Positions 51,014 to 62,189 of a stretch of 64,000 nucleotides of DNA are shown in pieces. Location of the stretch: contig NC_079978.1 of assembly GCF_029852145.1 (NCBI RefSeq), positions 14,807,153 to 14,871,152 of the forward strand. The letters are read 5' to 3'. The notes under the pieces were generated by a model that worked only from the letters and a program-made list of their open reading frames with translations, had not been told where the DNA came from and searched no databases. This DNA comes from Microplitis mediator. Lineage: Eukaryota; Arthropoda; Insecta; Hymenoptera; Braconidae. Made by a program: the position numbers and the translations under genes. Position 1 is the first letter of the stretch; each line of letters opens with the position of its first letter.

Positions 51014-51620
51014 CTAGATATGCATAAATATCAGACATTATATTAGACAGGGAAAAAAACTATGGGGTTTGCTACGTCAAATCGACCACTTGTGAACCAG
51101 ACCCCAATCAATTTGGCTAAAATTTTTTTCCTTTTCTACCCCATTAAATCATTTTTCGGCAGATTTTCAAATTTTTTTACCCAAGCCAAAAAAATCATAA
51201 GTTGTTCGGAAAAACACTTTTTGTTTTTCGAATAGCTATAACTTCTTCAAAAATTGACTAATTAGGACTTTTTTTTTCAAAATTTTTGTCTTTGAATGTA
51301 CATAGGGACTGTTCATAAATCACGTAAGCACAATTTCGAGCATTTTACAACCCCCTCCCCCCATAATAAGCATTCGTAAGATTTTGAACCGATAGCCTCC
51401 ACCCCCCTCTGAAATCTTACGTAAGATATACGTGAATTTAGGGTTGTAAATAAATTAAAAAATTTTTTAAATTTAATATTTAATTACTTTTTTTACAGCT
51501 CTTGTGTAATTAATAATTTATTAATATCTTTAATGCACTAAGCATTGAAACAGAAATAAATAAAATATTTAGAACAGTTTAATAAAATTTTCAATCTTAA
51601 ATTTAAATTTCGGTCCATGG

Positions 51621-52813
51621 TTAAGCAATCCAGTCTTCAAAATTAGCTATTACTGGTATCTCATTCATTTTTTCGTCTGTACCTGGCATTTCTTCTTCAT
51701 CTATAATAACATCATCTTCAGGGAGCCATTCAATGGTGTGACTACATGATTCTAAATCATGAATACACAAAATTTCTCCTGGACGTCGTGCAGCTATTTC
51801 AAATGGCCTAATTCTAGCAGACGTTCCAGCAGACAATTTACCATGACGATTACGCTTATGCAGTCGTAAATTCTTTTCAGATGCGAAATAAAGACTACAT
51901 ACTGAACATGTACGTTTTTCTAAAACTTTTTGCACAGATGGACAGTAAAAATCATACGGTACCTCTCGACTTTTACAAGGTATAGATATTTTCAAAGCTA
52001 AACGTACAAAGATATTACAAAATTCAGCATTTTTTGGTAGGTCATCAGTAGCAACAGCTGCTGCTAAAGAATTTTGATTCTGTTCAATTAAAATAGGTGG
52101 AGGGAAAAATCCACTTGATAATAGAGTGCCCAACCCGCTTCGTAACTTGCTACAGCAATTTAAATTACCACATTTGACCACTTGGAGGAAATATTGGGAC
52201 TCACGTACATGTTTGTCATACCACTCCTGAGGAATAGGTGGATCAGTTACCTCCTCCAACTTAGTTGGATGAATAAACGTTGATACAACTTCTTCACCAT
52301 CAATCACTGTTGAACTCCATATAGATGCTAAAATTTCACCAGCAGCGGCAAAATTTTGTAATTCCAGATCCTTGTCAATTGTGCTACCTCTCGAATCAAG
52401 ATGAGATCCAAAAGAATCATGTGGTAATACTAGTCCTGATAACTGACGACTAAGAGGAGCCATTCGTCGTTCCACACGATTGAATGCGCTCCGTCCAGGT
52501 GCATTAGTCGCATAAAAAATTGCGTCTAAATTATTTTTTTTAAAATGTTTTATTGCTTCGGTGATAACTTTACCATATCGAGGATTTTCGTCAGGTCCTC
52601 CATCGACCGTAAAGATAACGATAGGTTTAACTGTACCATCAGACGTTCGAGTTAAGTCTTTAAACGTATCCAGCTCTAATAACCGTGTAAAATCAGCAGC
52701 ATGCGATGAAGCAGTGGATGAAGAGTGCTTCCCACTTCTGATAGACACATAAGTTGATCCACTATAAGAAACTGCACTAGGATTTCCCATGCCTTTGGGA
52801 TTTATTTTACATC
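51621..52813 (-). CDS. DDE transposase-like protein, exon 4 with stop (residues 402-798)
   Basis: The acceptor TTCTCTAG is followed by the completed Gly codon and CKINPKGMGNPSAV. It holds the second Asp, the Glu, a cysteine-rich stretch (CGNLNCC), the C2H2 finger and the acidic end. Confidence 0.9.
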
Positions 52814-54370
52814 CTAGAGAAAAAATAAATTAAATTTTATACTATGGTGAAATATGCTTATAAAACATTATTGCGTTATATTATTAAATTATTGTAATGT
52901 GGAAATGATGAGGTAACTTAACATTATCATTGTTTCATACCTGCAATGACCGAAGGAATTAACTTATGCCTTTCAGCAACAACCCAGTCATGATCAGGTA
53001 ATCTAACCCGGTACTCCATACTCATCAGAAATGGTGCTTGATGATTAGCAGCTGTGATACCTATTGGAACTCGGGCTTTGTCATCCTACAGTTATAAACA
53101 ATTATTATCTTTAGAAATCTAGTCTTTATTAATCATAAATAAGTGTTAGTTGTAAAAAATTTACAAAAAATTTTTGTATATTACCTGAGATAAAAATATT
53201 ACTTGATCTGGCCCAAGCAAAGAAGCTAACGATTCCAGAGATCGAATCGTTGATGTACAAAACAAGGCATCTTTATGAGTTTTGTGTAAATCAGCAGTTG
53301 GTCGAGCTAATTTAACAGGGGCTGTAACGATATGTTTTTTCCCTTCAAGGGTTTTGCTATTTTTAGGTTGAAGACGAAGATAAGTTGCGCTTCTCGAGAG
53401 CTGAAGATCAGTGGCTAAGAGAGACTGATGAAGCTGGTCCAAGGTTTTGCACGTAGTACTCGTAATCGAACGTCGACGTGGATCTGCTGCGCTTTCTAGA
53501 TGAACAATTTTTAAAATATGATCAATTATGAGTTGATCACTTAGTTGTGGTCTGCCTGGTTCTTCATAAATAACAATATCGTTTCGTTCTGGATTTTGAG
53601 CTTTTAAATCCAACAACTGTTTTTTTTTCTTAGCTCTGTATGTTTGTTGGTAGGTTGCATTTTTTTGTAAACGCTTGAGTTTGCTCGTTTCACTAGCAAT
53701 TTGTTTTTTTAAAGTTTTAATACTTTTTTCTGCATTACAACTAGAAAGTCCAATGTCTCGTGATAAAATCTGATTGCTTAAGCTTTGGTTTAAACAATTA
53801 ACTGCTACTTTAACATTGTCCTGTGAAGGAGTAGAATAGATTCGCGGACGTATCATAGAAACTTCTTGATTAGAGATATCATGTACTGTCGCAGAATCTT
53901 TATGAACATTGGTGCTGACATCATGAACAGCTAAAACAAGAGATTTTGTTGCTGATTCAGTTGAAGCTGGTTTTGAAGTTGGCTCTATCAGCGTCGATTC
54001 AATAGCAAGTGACTGTCAATTAATTTAGATCAAAAATTCATTAAAACTTTTTAGATAAAATTTGACTTTAAACAGTTATATTAGATATTAATAGTAATTA
54101 CAATTATTATTTTAATCAATGTTCAAATCTTTTACTTACCGGTGATTTTAAAAAATTATGTAAAGTCGTTTTTTTTTTTTTTGAAGTATTTTTTTTCAAT
54201 TCATCAATTCTAGTGTTAATACTTTGTTCAAAACCTTTTTTATCTTTTTTAAATGTATTTTTCTCATTCTTCCAAATAGCATTAACTTCATTTTGACAAA
54301 CACCACGGGCTTTAGTCGAATAACAAGCTACGTATGCTCGAAAAAATAAATAGTGCAAGTTATTGGCCAT
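51621..54370 (-). CDS. DDE transposase-like protein, 798 aa, four exons
   Basis: Exons 54,370-54,140, 54,012-53,185, 53,085-52,941 and 52,813-51,621 have consensus GT-AG borders and join in phase without a stop: ATG at 54,370, TAA at 51,621. Visible parts are a basic N-terminus, a coiled-coil/basic segment (LKKQIASETSKLKRLQ, RAKKKKQLLDL; about 130-175) and an RNase H-like catalytic region: FLSQDDKARVP (Asp354/355), IFTVDGGPDENPRY (Asp about 472) and FNRVERRMAPLS (Glu about 516). These fit a DDE triad. A C2H2 zinc finger (CSVCSLYF...HKRNRH, about 704-725) and an acidic C-terminus follow. I associate it from memory with the Cc8L18.2-like insect proteins; clade assignment is unverified. With its TIRs it is likely a mobile, recently active element. 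Confidence 0.85.
52941..53085 (-). CDS. DDE transposase-like protein, exon 3 (residues 354-402)
   Basis: The acceptor ACTGTAG and donor GTATGA bound 145 nt. It begins with DDKARVPIGITAANHQAP, the first acidic residues of the presumed catalytic site. Confidence 0.88.
53185..54012 (-). CDS. DDE transposase-like protein, exon 2 (residues 78-353)
   Basis: The acceptor ATTGACAG and donor GTAATA bound 276 codons, phase 0 on both sides. It contains the coiled-coil/basic region and EEPGRPQLSDQL, ending PDQVIFLSQ right before the first catalytic aspartate. Confidence 0.85.
54140..54370 (-). CDS. DDE transposase-like protein, exon 1 (residues 1-77)
   Basis: Starts MANNLHYLFFRAYVACYS and ends LHNFLKSP at a GTAAGT donor, phase 0. 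Lys-rich (KKNTSKKKKTT). The start is the only ATG in the open segment upstream of the first donor. Confidence 0.75.
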
Positions 54371-55843
54371 ATTATTTTTTAAGAGATAGTACTCAATGAC
54401 AAATTAAACAATAAGTTTGTTCAAATTACTGGCAACGAAAACAAAAGACTCGGACACTCATGTTAACTTCGCTCTTTCTGCTTTGCTTTAAAACAACTTA
54501 TAACCAAACAAAGCTGTACATGTCATTTATCGATAAAATCGAATTATTAATCTAAAATCTCCGTAGAAAAGCAATTTAAGTTACCGACTACCGAAATAAT
54601 AAGAAAATTTTGCTTACCTAAGATTGTCTACTAGCGCCCTCCCCCCTACGTAAGCATGCATAGAGATTCAGCTTGACCTCCCCCCCCTAATGAGCTCTTA
54701 CGTAATTTATGAACAGCCCCATATCAGAAAAATACGAAAAATGTGATTATGATAAATTCCACGAAATTTTCGCCTTTTTTGAGAAAACCAATTATTTTCT
54801 CGGAGTTCGTCATTTTTTTTTTTTTTTTTTAGTTTCTTGACAAAATAAAAAAAACTTACATGAATTCTGCGATTATTCCCACCAATCCCAGAGTAGACTG
54901 ATTTTTCCTTTTATTTTTTTTTTTCGATTGAAAAACAATTTTTTTCCCAGCTGGGCTTATTTCACAATAGATCACTGGAAATTTTCGAGGATTTACAGAA
55001 GACCCCAGAGTTTAAAAAAAATGAGAAGAAAAAAAAGTTTGAATGTGGTAACCCTCGAAAAAATTGGGATTTGTTTCAAAAAAGTGAAAAAATGAAAATA
55101 GAAATGAATAATTTTCTTGTATTTCAAGTCAGAAACTACATAAAAAAAATTTCCATTTGGTCTATTTTGGACCAAGTTACTGGCTTTCGAAAAAGGAATC
55201 CAACGCATATCGTTACTTCAAGAGCCTGTGACTTGGTCAAAAATAGTCCAAATGGCAATTTTCTTTTTGTTCTCTTTGTTTTCAGAAGTACCCATTCTGT
55301 AGATTCTAGGAAAAAATACAAAAAAACTATTTATAGGTGTCTTCTATTTATTTTTACTTTTAAAAAAAAAAACCAAACTTTTTCGAGAATTACTACTTTC
55401 AATGGTTTTTTTCTTTTCATCTACACTGGTCCCAAAAATTAAGGGATAGAAGAAAAATGATCAATTTTTGGGTGATTTTCAACATGCTGTAACTCGGTGA
55501 AAAATGGTCATAGAAAAAAAAAAGCAAATTGTAGCCTCAACTTTCTAGTTTTCAGATCTGGACTTCAATTTTTTTTTATCATGCACGGTTCCGGAGTAAT
55601 TCTAAGAGAACCAACGAAAAAAAAATTTTCAAAATTTTTGTTCCTTCCAACAAGTCTATAGGCTTCAATAAATTTTTTTGGATAATCTGACCATATGACT
55701 CTTTTAGCAAATTTTACGCCCTTCAATTTGTTGCTAGTGTATAGTGATTTTATTATATTTTTTCTAAATATAGTGAAACCTAAACGTACAATTAACCTTC
55801 TCAATAAGATAATTTATAGAAAAGTTTAGAAAAATATAGATAG

Positions 55844-55913
55844 ACCGAACGGGGAATCGAACCTAGACCATGTCGGTATCGCGCCAAGTGCTCTACCAGT
55901 TGAGCTATCCGGT
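55844..55913 (-). repeat. tRNA-like / pol III-like module
   Basis: On the minus strand it reads ACCGGATAGCTCAACTGGTA and GAGC (a good D-arm), an anticodon-like arm with 4 of 5 pairs, and GGTTCGATTCC (B box). The acceptor strands ACCGGAT/GTTCGGT pair, allowing wobble, but the T-stem is mismatched and U33 is missing. It shares sequence, including the TATATTTTTCT tail, with 33,277-33,350, so it is a dispersed tRNA-derived sequence rather than a confident tRNA gene. Confidence 0.6.
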
Positions 55914-56015
55914 ACTATACTATATTCCGTTCAATTTGATCTATAACTTATTGAACCACACCGTCCATCGTACGGTAATACACCAATTTTTAAAATATAT
56001 TATTTTCCGTGGCCT

Positions 56016-56105
56016 CCAATTTTTTACCGCCGGCAAGTGTAAATCCGACCGAGTGACCTCCACGTGGTACGCTTTGGGTAACGCTAAAGCCAGCGGTAAA
56101 AAAAA
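56016..56105. repeat. inverted TTTTTTACCG / CGGTAAAAAA pair
   Basis: AATTTTTTACCGCCGGC at the left pairs with GCCAGCGGTAAAAAAAAATT at the right around a roughly 55-nt interior. It could be a miniature element or a stem-loop within the larger TIR element. Confidence 0.6.
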
Positions 56106-57649
56106 ATTGAGGAATTTTTTTCGATAATGATAAATCATTGCGGATATAATGAAAAAAAAAATTTTGAAAAAAAAAATCTTCGAAAAAAAAAATTTCGAAA
56201 GAAAAAAAATTTTTTTCAAAATTATTTTTTTTTTAATTTTTTTCGATAATCGATCTTTTTGACGAAAGAAATTAAGATTATCGGTGAAAAAAAATTTTGA
56301 AATCGGAAAAATGAACGAAAACCGAGAAACCACCAATTATGGTGATTTTTGGTAAAATTGATTAATTTAAAGCTTCGGGACAATAAGAAAGAAAAATCGC
56401 AGCGCTTTAAAATTGTCAGGGTTTTTTCAGGACACTCTAAGGTTGAAAAAAATGGAGGTATCCTTTGTTCATCCGTTATATCCAAAGTTATACCAAGATT
56501 TCCGAATATCCTTAAATATGCAAATTTTCACCTTTTTTTTAATAAACATTATCGCTTCAAAAAAAAATTTTGCCATTAAAAGCCACTAATTTTGCCGTAT
56601 AGAGAATGTCTGGCAGTTTTCAAAACCCTACTTTCATTTTCTGTGTGACCAATACGTCCGGAGTTATTGATTATCGAAGCCAAAATGGACTTTTCTGCTT
56701 TGATCAATGATAACTCGGCGCCAAATCGTTGTGGAGACTTTTTAAACCGGAAAATTAAAGGGCATAAAATTTCCTAAAAAAGTCTTAAGGTCAGATTATA
56801 AAAAAAAAAAAATTATTGAAGCCCATAGACTTGTTGGGAAACGAGCAAAAATTTTGAAATTTTTTTTTTCGTCGGTTCTCTAAGGATTACTCCGGAACCG
56901 TGCATGATAAAATTGAAGTCCAGATTGGAAAACTAGAAACTTGAGGTTACAATTTGCATTTTTTTTTATTTATTCTACGACCATTTTCCACCGAGTTACA
57001 GCATGTTGAAGATCACCCAAAAATTTAGAATTTTTTTTCTTTCCTTTAATTTTTGGGATTAGTGTAGTTGAGAAGAGAAAAACAATTGAAAGTAGTAACC
57101 CTCGAAAAAGTTTGGTTTTTATTTTAAAAAGTAAAAATAAATAGAAGATACCTATAAATAGTTTTTTTGGTATTTTTTCTTAGAAACTATAGTATGTATA
57201 CATCTAAAAAGAAAGAGAATGAAAAGAAAATTGCCATTTGGACTATTTTTGACCAAGTCACAAGCGTTGAATTCCTTTTTCGAAAGCCAGTAACTTGGTC
57301 CAAAATAGACCAAATGGAAATTTTTTTTTCTCTCTGTTTTTTTGGTGTAGTTTCTGACTTAAAATACAAAAAAATTATTCATAGGTGTCTTCTATTTTCA
57401 TTTTTTCACTTTTTTGAAACAAATCCAAATTTTTTCGAGGGTTACCACATTCAAACTTATTTTTCTTCTCAATTTTTTTAAACTCTGAGTCTTCTGTAAA
57501 TCCTCGAAAATTTCCAGTGATGTATTGTGAAATAAGCCCAGCTGAGAAAAAAATTGTTTTTCAATCGATAGAAAAAAAATCGAAGGAAATAATCGCAGAA
57601 ATGATAGAAGTTTGTTTTTTTCGTTAAAAAAATAAAAACAAAATCTGGG

Positions 57650-58636
57650 CGTCGGTTCTTGGACTCAAAAACTTCCCGCTGTTTTCGAGTCCAAGGAGCT
57701 TGAAAACATCACTGTGAATATATTTTCGAGCTCTTTGAACTCGAAAATGCTATCACATGCAATCATTTTTTTATGAGCTTTTCAAGATCTAACGAGTAAC
57801 GTTTTATTCTAGAGTTTAAAAGCTAAGAATCAAAAATCATTAATGAAGAAGCGGCTTTTAAATTTTTATTTTCGATTATGTTCTCTGAAGTACATGTATT
57901 GAGGCAGAAATCAATGTCAGTGATCAAAATCAAGATTTGAATGAGTTTTGACTTAGGTCAGAGCAATAATATATGGAATATCCGAGAAAAACATTAAAGA
58001 CTGGGTTTTTTCAATTTGTTGCTGACAATATGTTTAAAACTAAGGAACAAGTTACATGACATTATCTGATGATCGAAAGAGACAATATTGAGAAAGAGTT
58101 GGTATGATTTCGAACACGTATTAGCACATTATATTTTGATTTATCCGGAAAAAATAACATAAAATGTTATTCTTTTAAGTTTTCAGCGCCGATATATTTT
58201 GAACTAATCAACCGATTTTGACGTTTAAGATGGCAATCGGCGCGTTTTAATGAGTTCTAGAGCTGATTAGATTTAGGAATTGATCGGATGAGTTATTTCA
58301 AAGATAATCGAAAAAAACCGTTTTTTATCATATGTTTCGCCAACAATATCTCTCGAACAAATTAACCGATTGAGATGGTTGAAGTGGCATTTGACGCGGC
58401 TTATAAAGTTCTAGAGCTGATTAGATTTTAAAGTCGATCGTTGAAGTCGTTTCTGAGAAATCACTATAAAACTAAAAAAAAATATATTTTTTGTTCGTAA
58501 TTCGCCAATATTTTCGAGTCTACTTGATCAAATGATCTGAAATTTTTAGGAAAATCGAGGGCCAACAAGCTCTTTCGATTGTCACCTCAACCATCCAAAT
58601 CGATTCATTGGTTAAAGATAACAAAGAGTTTACACA

Positions 58637-58733
<97 letters not shown>

Positions 58734-58902
58734 ACACACATACATACATACATACACTCGGACATCATTCTGAAAATAGTCAGAGTAGCGTCCTAGGACC
58801 TCAAAACATCGACATCTGATGAAAACTCGACTTTCAAAAATCGGGGTGGAAACAATAACTTCCCAATTTTTCAAAAATCGTCGATTTTCTCAACGGGAAG
58901 TT
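57650..58902 (+). repeat. AACTTCCCGCT family copy (long subtype) with (CA)n
   Basis: AACTTCCCGCT at 57,670-57,680 and AACGGGAAGTT at 58,892-58,902. It shares the long interior of the copy at 19,976-21,150. The leader has lost the GACCCTGCGGGCC core. A (CA)n tract of about 100 bp (58,632-58,740) occupies the usual microsatellite position. Confidence 0.85.
58632..58750. repeat. (CA)n microsatellite
   Basis: About 50 CA repeats with a few CATA interruptions at the ends. Overlapping open frames encoding poly-Thr/His or poly-Cys/Val are artefacts. Confidence 0.95.
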
Positions 58903-59394
58903 AAAAATAAGAAATGTGAACTTCGAGAAAGTACCGGTTTTTTTTTCAAAAAAGGTGAAAATTTAATGGAATTTGTCATCTTAAAATTTTTCGTATTTTT
59001 TTTCTAGAAAAAACATTCAAAGATAAACATTTTGAAAAAAAAAGTCTTGATTAGTCAATTTTTGAAGAAGTTATGGCTATTCAAACAAATAAAAGCCTCT
59101 TTCTGTTAAACAACTTTTTTTGGGTTAGGTAAAAAAACTTGAAAACTTCCTGAATAATTATTTTAATGGGGGTAGAAAAAGAAAAAAAATTTCAGCCAAA
59201 TCCAAAAGGGTCGGGTTCAAAAGTGGTCGATTTGACGTGGCATACTCCAGATATATCACATTAATATTTCTTACAAAAAAAAATCTACCTTTTTAGCCCA
59301 CTTATTTCCAATGAATATCATTACTATTTGTTTATTATATCAACTATTTTAGTACATGTATATCGAGAAAAAAACGAAAAAAAATTGTTTATAC

Positions 59395-60153
59395 ACGGAA
59401 AAAAAATTCTACTAATATTTACGATGTTAACATCGTAATCGTGGACTAGTCTTTTATTAGTGTCAATTTTTAAATATCTTATTTTAAAATTTACTATGTG
59501 GGTTATATTTTTTACTATTCAATATCGTAATTTTAACAAAGACTTTTAGGATTAAAAATTACTTCAAAAATTACAATTTAACATCGTAAAAAAAAGTAAG
59601 TGCAAATTACACTTTAAAAACTATATTTATTCGTATATTTAATATTTTTATTTACTTTTTAATAAAATAAATATTGCAGTGCTGTCTCTGTTATAATACG
59701 ATGAAAGCTATAAAAAGTATGATGTTACATCGTAATTTTTGAATAGTATCTGCGTCCTCCGCAAGAGGCACTCTCGTGACTTATGACTGTTTATTCAAAT
59801 CGTTTATATGGATTTTAAAAACAATCTAAAGTGTAGGCCCTGTGGTGGCCGAGTGGTCCAAGGCGTCGGACATTTAGCACTCGAAAGGACTCGGGTTCGA
59901 ATCCAACTACCGTACAATTATTATTTTATGCTTTTATTTAAGATTTCTCTTCAAATTTTACGATGTTCACATCGTAATTTATATTAAAGAGCTTAAGACT
60001 TCATATTATTTGTCTGAAGTATTATTTCTTAAATGAAATTTCCAATCCTACACCGTAAAATTGCGATGTTGAAAATCTAGTCCACCACTACGATAATCAA
60101 CAGGATAAATTACGATGTTAGCATTGTAAATTTAACTAGAATTTTTTTTCCGT
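59395..60153. mobile_element. TIR element with TTACGATGTTAACATCG words and tRNA-like core
   Basis: ACGGAAAAAAAATTCTA at 59,395 is inverted, ending at 60,153. Both sides carry ACGATGTTAACATCGTAA or parts of it (59,421-59,440, 59,959-59,972, 60,112-60,128) and GGACTAG/CTAGTCC. A tRNA-like segment lies in the middle (59,842-59,910). Confidence 0.72.
59842..59910 (+). repeat. tRNA-Ser-like / pol III-like module
   Basis: TGGCCGAGTGG (A box) and GGTTCGAATCC (B box) are present, with an acceptor-like GTGGTGG/CAACTAC pairing at 6 of 7 positions. The T-stem is mismatched. Could be a decayed tRNA-Ser gene or the tRNA-derived core of the surrounding element. Confidence 0.55.
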
Positions 60154-60910
60154 ATAATAAGATGAGCTTAAATGACAAAGTTCGTCTCTTAATTCGAGGC
60201 TGACTGAAGACATTATGTAAGTCTGCATTGTTAGACCATGATACCTAAACCTTACAATAGTTTTATATGTAAGCCAGTCAAGTATGAGTTTAGTAGTCAC
60301 CCACCTACGCCTTGAACTAGCGAAAGTTAATTATAAATTAATTTAATGCTCCGTAAGCAAATAACAACACATAGTATATATCCAATGTACGTCTACGATA
60401 GCTATTAAAGTCCATGTTTGCCTGGCGTGACTGAAAACTCATGTATACGATCGATTTTGAAGCTTGTTAACTGTAACCATAGTAGCTTCATGAATTCATA
60501 ACTTATTGTCAATAATAATCGTTATTAACATAAATTGTAATAATATTCAAGTGATCATTTATTTAATAATTATTGGACCAAATAAACTTAAATGAATATG
60601 TTGAAAAATTACAAAGTATTACAAATTTTCTTTCAAGATATTACTTATATATTTATTTATTATTAAACTCGTTTATTTATCATTAACTTATAAAACAATA
60701 GTGAAATACATTATAATACAAGAAAATTGTATATAATGATTTGTGCGTTTAACCTTCGACTTAAATTATCATTAACTAAAAGTTTTGATAGCTTTATCGA
60801 ATACTATGGACATTTATAGATTGATCGAGAGCTACTTAATAATGCAACGCGAACACGAAAAAATATTTATCAATTAATATTTAAATTATTTCTGAAATAT
60901 GAATTAAAAA
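60154..60910. other. AT-rich sequence, nothing recognised
   Basis: No coding signal, RNA gene or clear repeat was found in this stretch. Confidence 0.4.
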
Positions 60911-61692
60911 ATTGGTCTATCGGTTGATCCTACGGGCCAGCCCCAAAACTTCCCGCTGTTTTCAAGCTCCTTGAGCTCGAAAAAATTGTTGTAAATACAT
61001 TTTCAAGCTCGAACATACTTTTGTGTCCCGTTATTTTCGAAGAAAACCTTTTTTTACCATTTTTTCTCCAACGACATCTCTTGAACGAATTGACCGATTA
61101 AGACGGTTGAGGTGGCAATCGACGCGTTTTCTAGAGTTCTAGAGCTAACTAGATTTTGAAATTGATTTATCGAGTAGTTTTTGAGAAATTTCAAAAAAAC
61201 CAAAAAAAAAATTATTTTTTAATTCTTTGATTAACGGTTTCTCTTGAACGAATGAACAGATTTTGATGGTTGAGGTGGCATTTGATGCGGCTTATAAAGT
61301 TTTTGAGCTGATTAGATTTTGGAATCAATCTACCGAGCACATTAAAAGTTATTTATAAAAAAAACATTTTTGAAAAAATTGTATTTTCGGAATATCTCCG
61401 AACGCATCCAACCGCTCAAGTTCAATTTCTCACAGCTTTTAGGTATTAACAAGCCGCTTTGAATGACAGCTTGACGATTAAACTCGGTTCATTCGTTCGA
61501 AAGTTACCGATATTTACATACGTCCGTATGTACACATATACATACACTCGGACATCATCTTGAAATTTGTTAGAAAAGCTTCCTAGAATCTCAAAACGTC
61601 AAGATCTAATAGCAATTCGATTTTCGGAAATCGGACCGAAACCAATAACTTCCTGAATTTTTCAAAATTTTCAAATTTCTTAGCGTGAAGTT
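60911..61692 (+). repeat. AACTTCCCGCT family copy
   Basis: Leader CGGTTGATCCTACGGGCCAG, AACTTCCCGCT at 60,947-60,957, CATA/CGTA microsatellite near 61,520-61,553 and AGCGTGAAGTT at 61,682-61,692 (one change in the terminal word). Short subtype, like 19,215-19,975. Confidence 0.83.
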
Positions 61693-62189
61693 GGAAAAGG
61701 TATAATAAAATAAAATTTAATAAAAACTTACCATAGTGATAGTTTAAATTAGCACAGTTGATACTGTCTTGCGCGAATACGCCTAACAACTGACCAGTCG
61801 GCACAGTTCAGTCCTACAATTTTTTTACATTCATAGAGGATGCTTCCACAATACCTGGTGAAAGGTTTACGATTCACGAAACTATAGTATCAGCTTATGT
61901 GCTAGTAGAGCAGTGTATATCTATATTTATTCACATTAATCGATCGTGGTATACATGTCATTGTCATTACCTATGATAAAGCAAAATTCTTTAAAAAAGT
62001 TATGAATCTCTATTTATAACAGTAATTCAAGAATTTATGATTGTTATTGATTTTTTAGTGGATTTCATAGGAATCTATTAACTATTCTATTTGTTCTTAT
62101 GACGCAATCATCCAAAAATTTTACTATTTTCTGTCTCAACTAGTCGAGTAAGTTCCAAAAATACCATTGGTTCAAAAGTTTATATATAT

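Larger units (their letters stand above)
51305..54720 (-). mobile_element. 3.4-kb DNA transposon with intact four-exon DDE gene
   Basis: The left end GGGACTGTTCATAAATCACG (51,305) is matched by the inverted right end (to 54,720): GGGGCTGTTCATAAATTACG with two differences, then GTAAG on both. Subterminal regions on both sides carry C-rich runs (CCCCCTCCCCCC; CCCTCCCCCC; CCTCCCCCCCC) and TTACGTAA palindromes. ATA occurs on each flank (51,302-51,304; 54,721-54,723), a candidate 3-bp target duplication. The single gene inside is complete. It lies 5' of tubulin exon 2, probably within tubulin intron 1. Confidence 0.85.
55424..57064. mobile_element. 1.64-kb TIR element, CACTGGTCCC ends, TA target
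   Basis: CACTGGTCCCAAAAATTAAG at 55,424 is inverted at the right end (to 57,064). Arms of about 320 bp pair (to about 55,735 and from about 56,745). TA flanks both ends. The ends resemble those at 28,304-30,132. The middle holds a tRNA-like segment, an inverted pair around 56,016-56,105 and A/T homopolymer-rich sequence. Confidence 0.8.
54866..57605. mobile_element. 2.7-kb foldback element with a second element at its centre
   Basis: The left arm (about 54,866-55,423) and right arm (about 57,065-57,605) are inverted copies over about 550 bp. Both contain CCCAGCTGGGCTTATTTCAC or its complement, GGATTTACAGAAGAC and the CCATTTGG...GACCAAGT block. The arms meet at a TA, exactly where the inner element 55,424-57,064 is inserted. 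No protein is encoded. Confidence 0.82.

Noticed and set aside
55844..55913. Functional tRNA gene
   Set aside because: The T-stem is mismatched and position 33 is not T. The sequence recurs in degraded form at 33.3 kb, so a tRNA-derived repeat is more likely.
58520..58874. Overlapping open frames of poly-Cys/Val and poly-Thr/His
   Set aside because: Produced by the (CA)n microsatellite inside a repeat copy.
18384..61620. CTGATGA followed by GAAA in the repeat family (possible hammerhead ribozyme)
   Set aside because: CATCTGATGAAAATTCGATT followed by a small hairpin and CCGAAACC looks suggestive, but the spacing between core and stems is wrong. The core also varies between copies (CTGGTGA at about 214), so it is not conserved.
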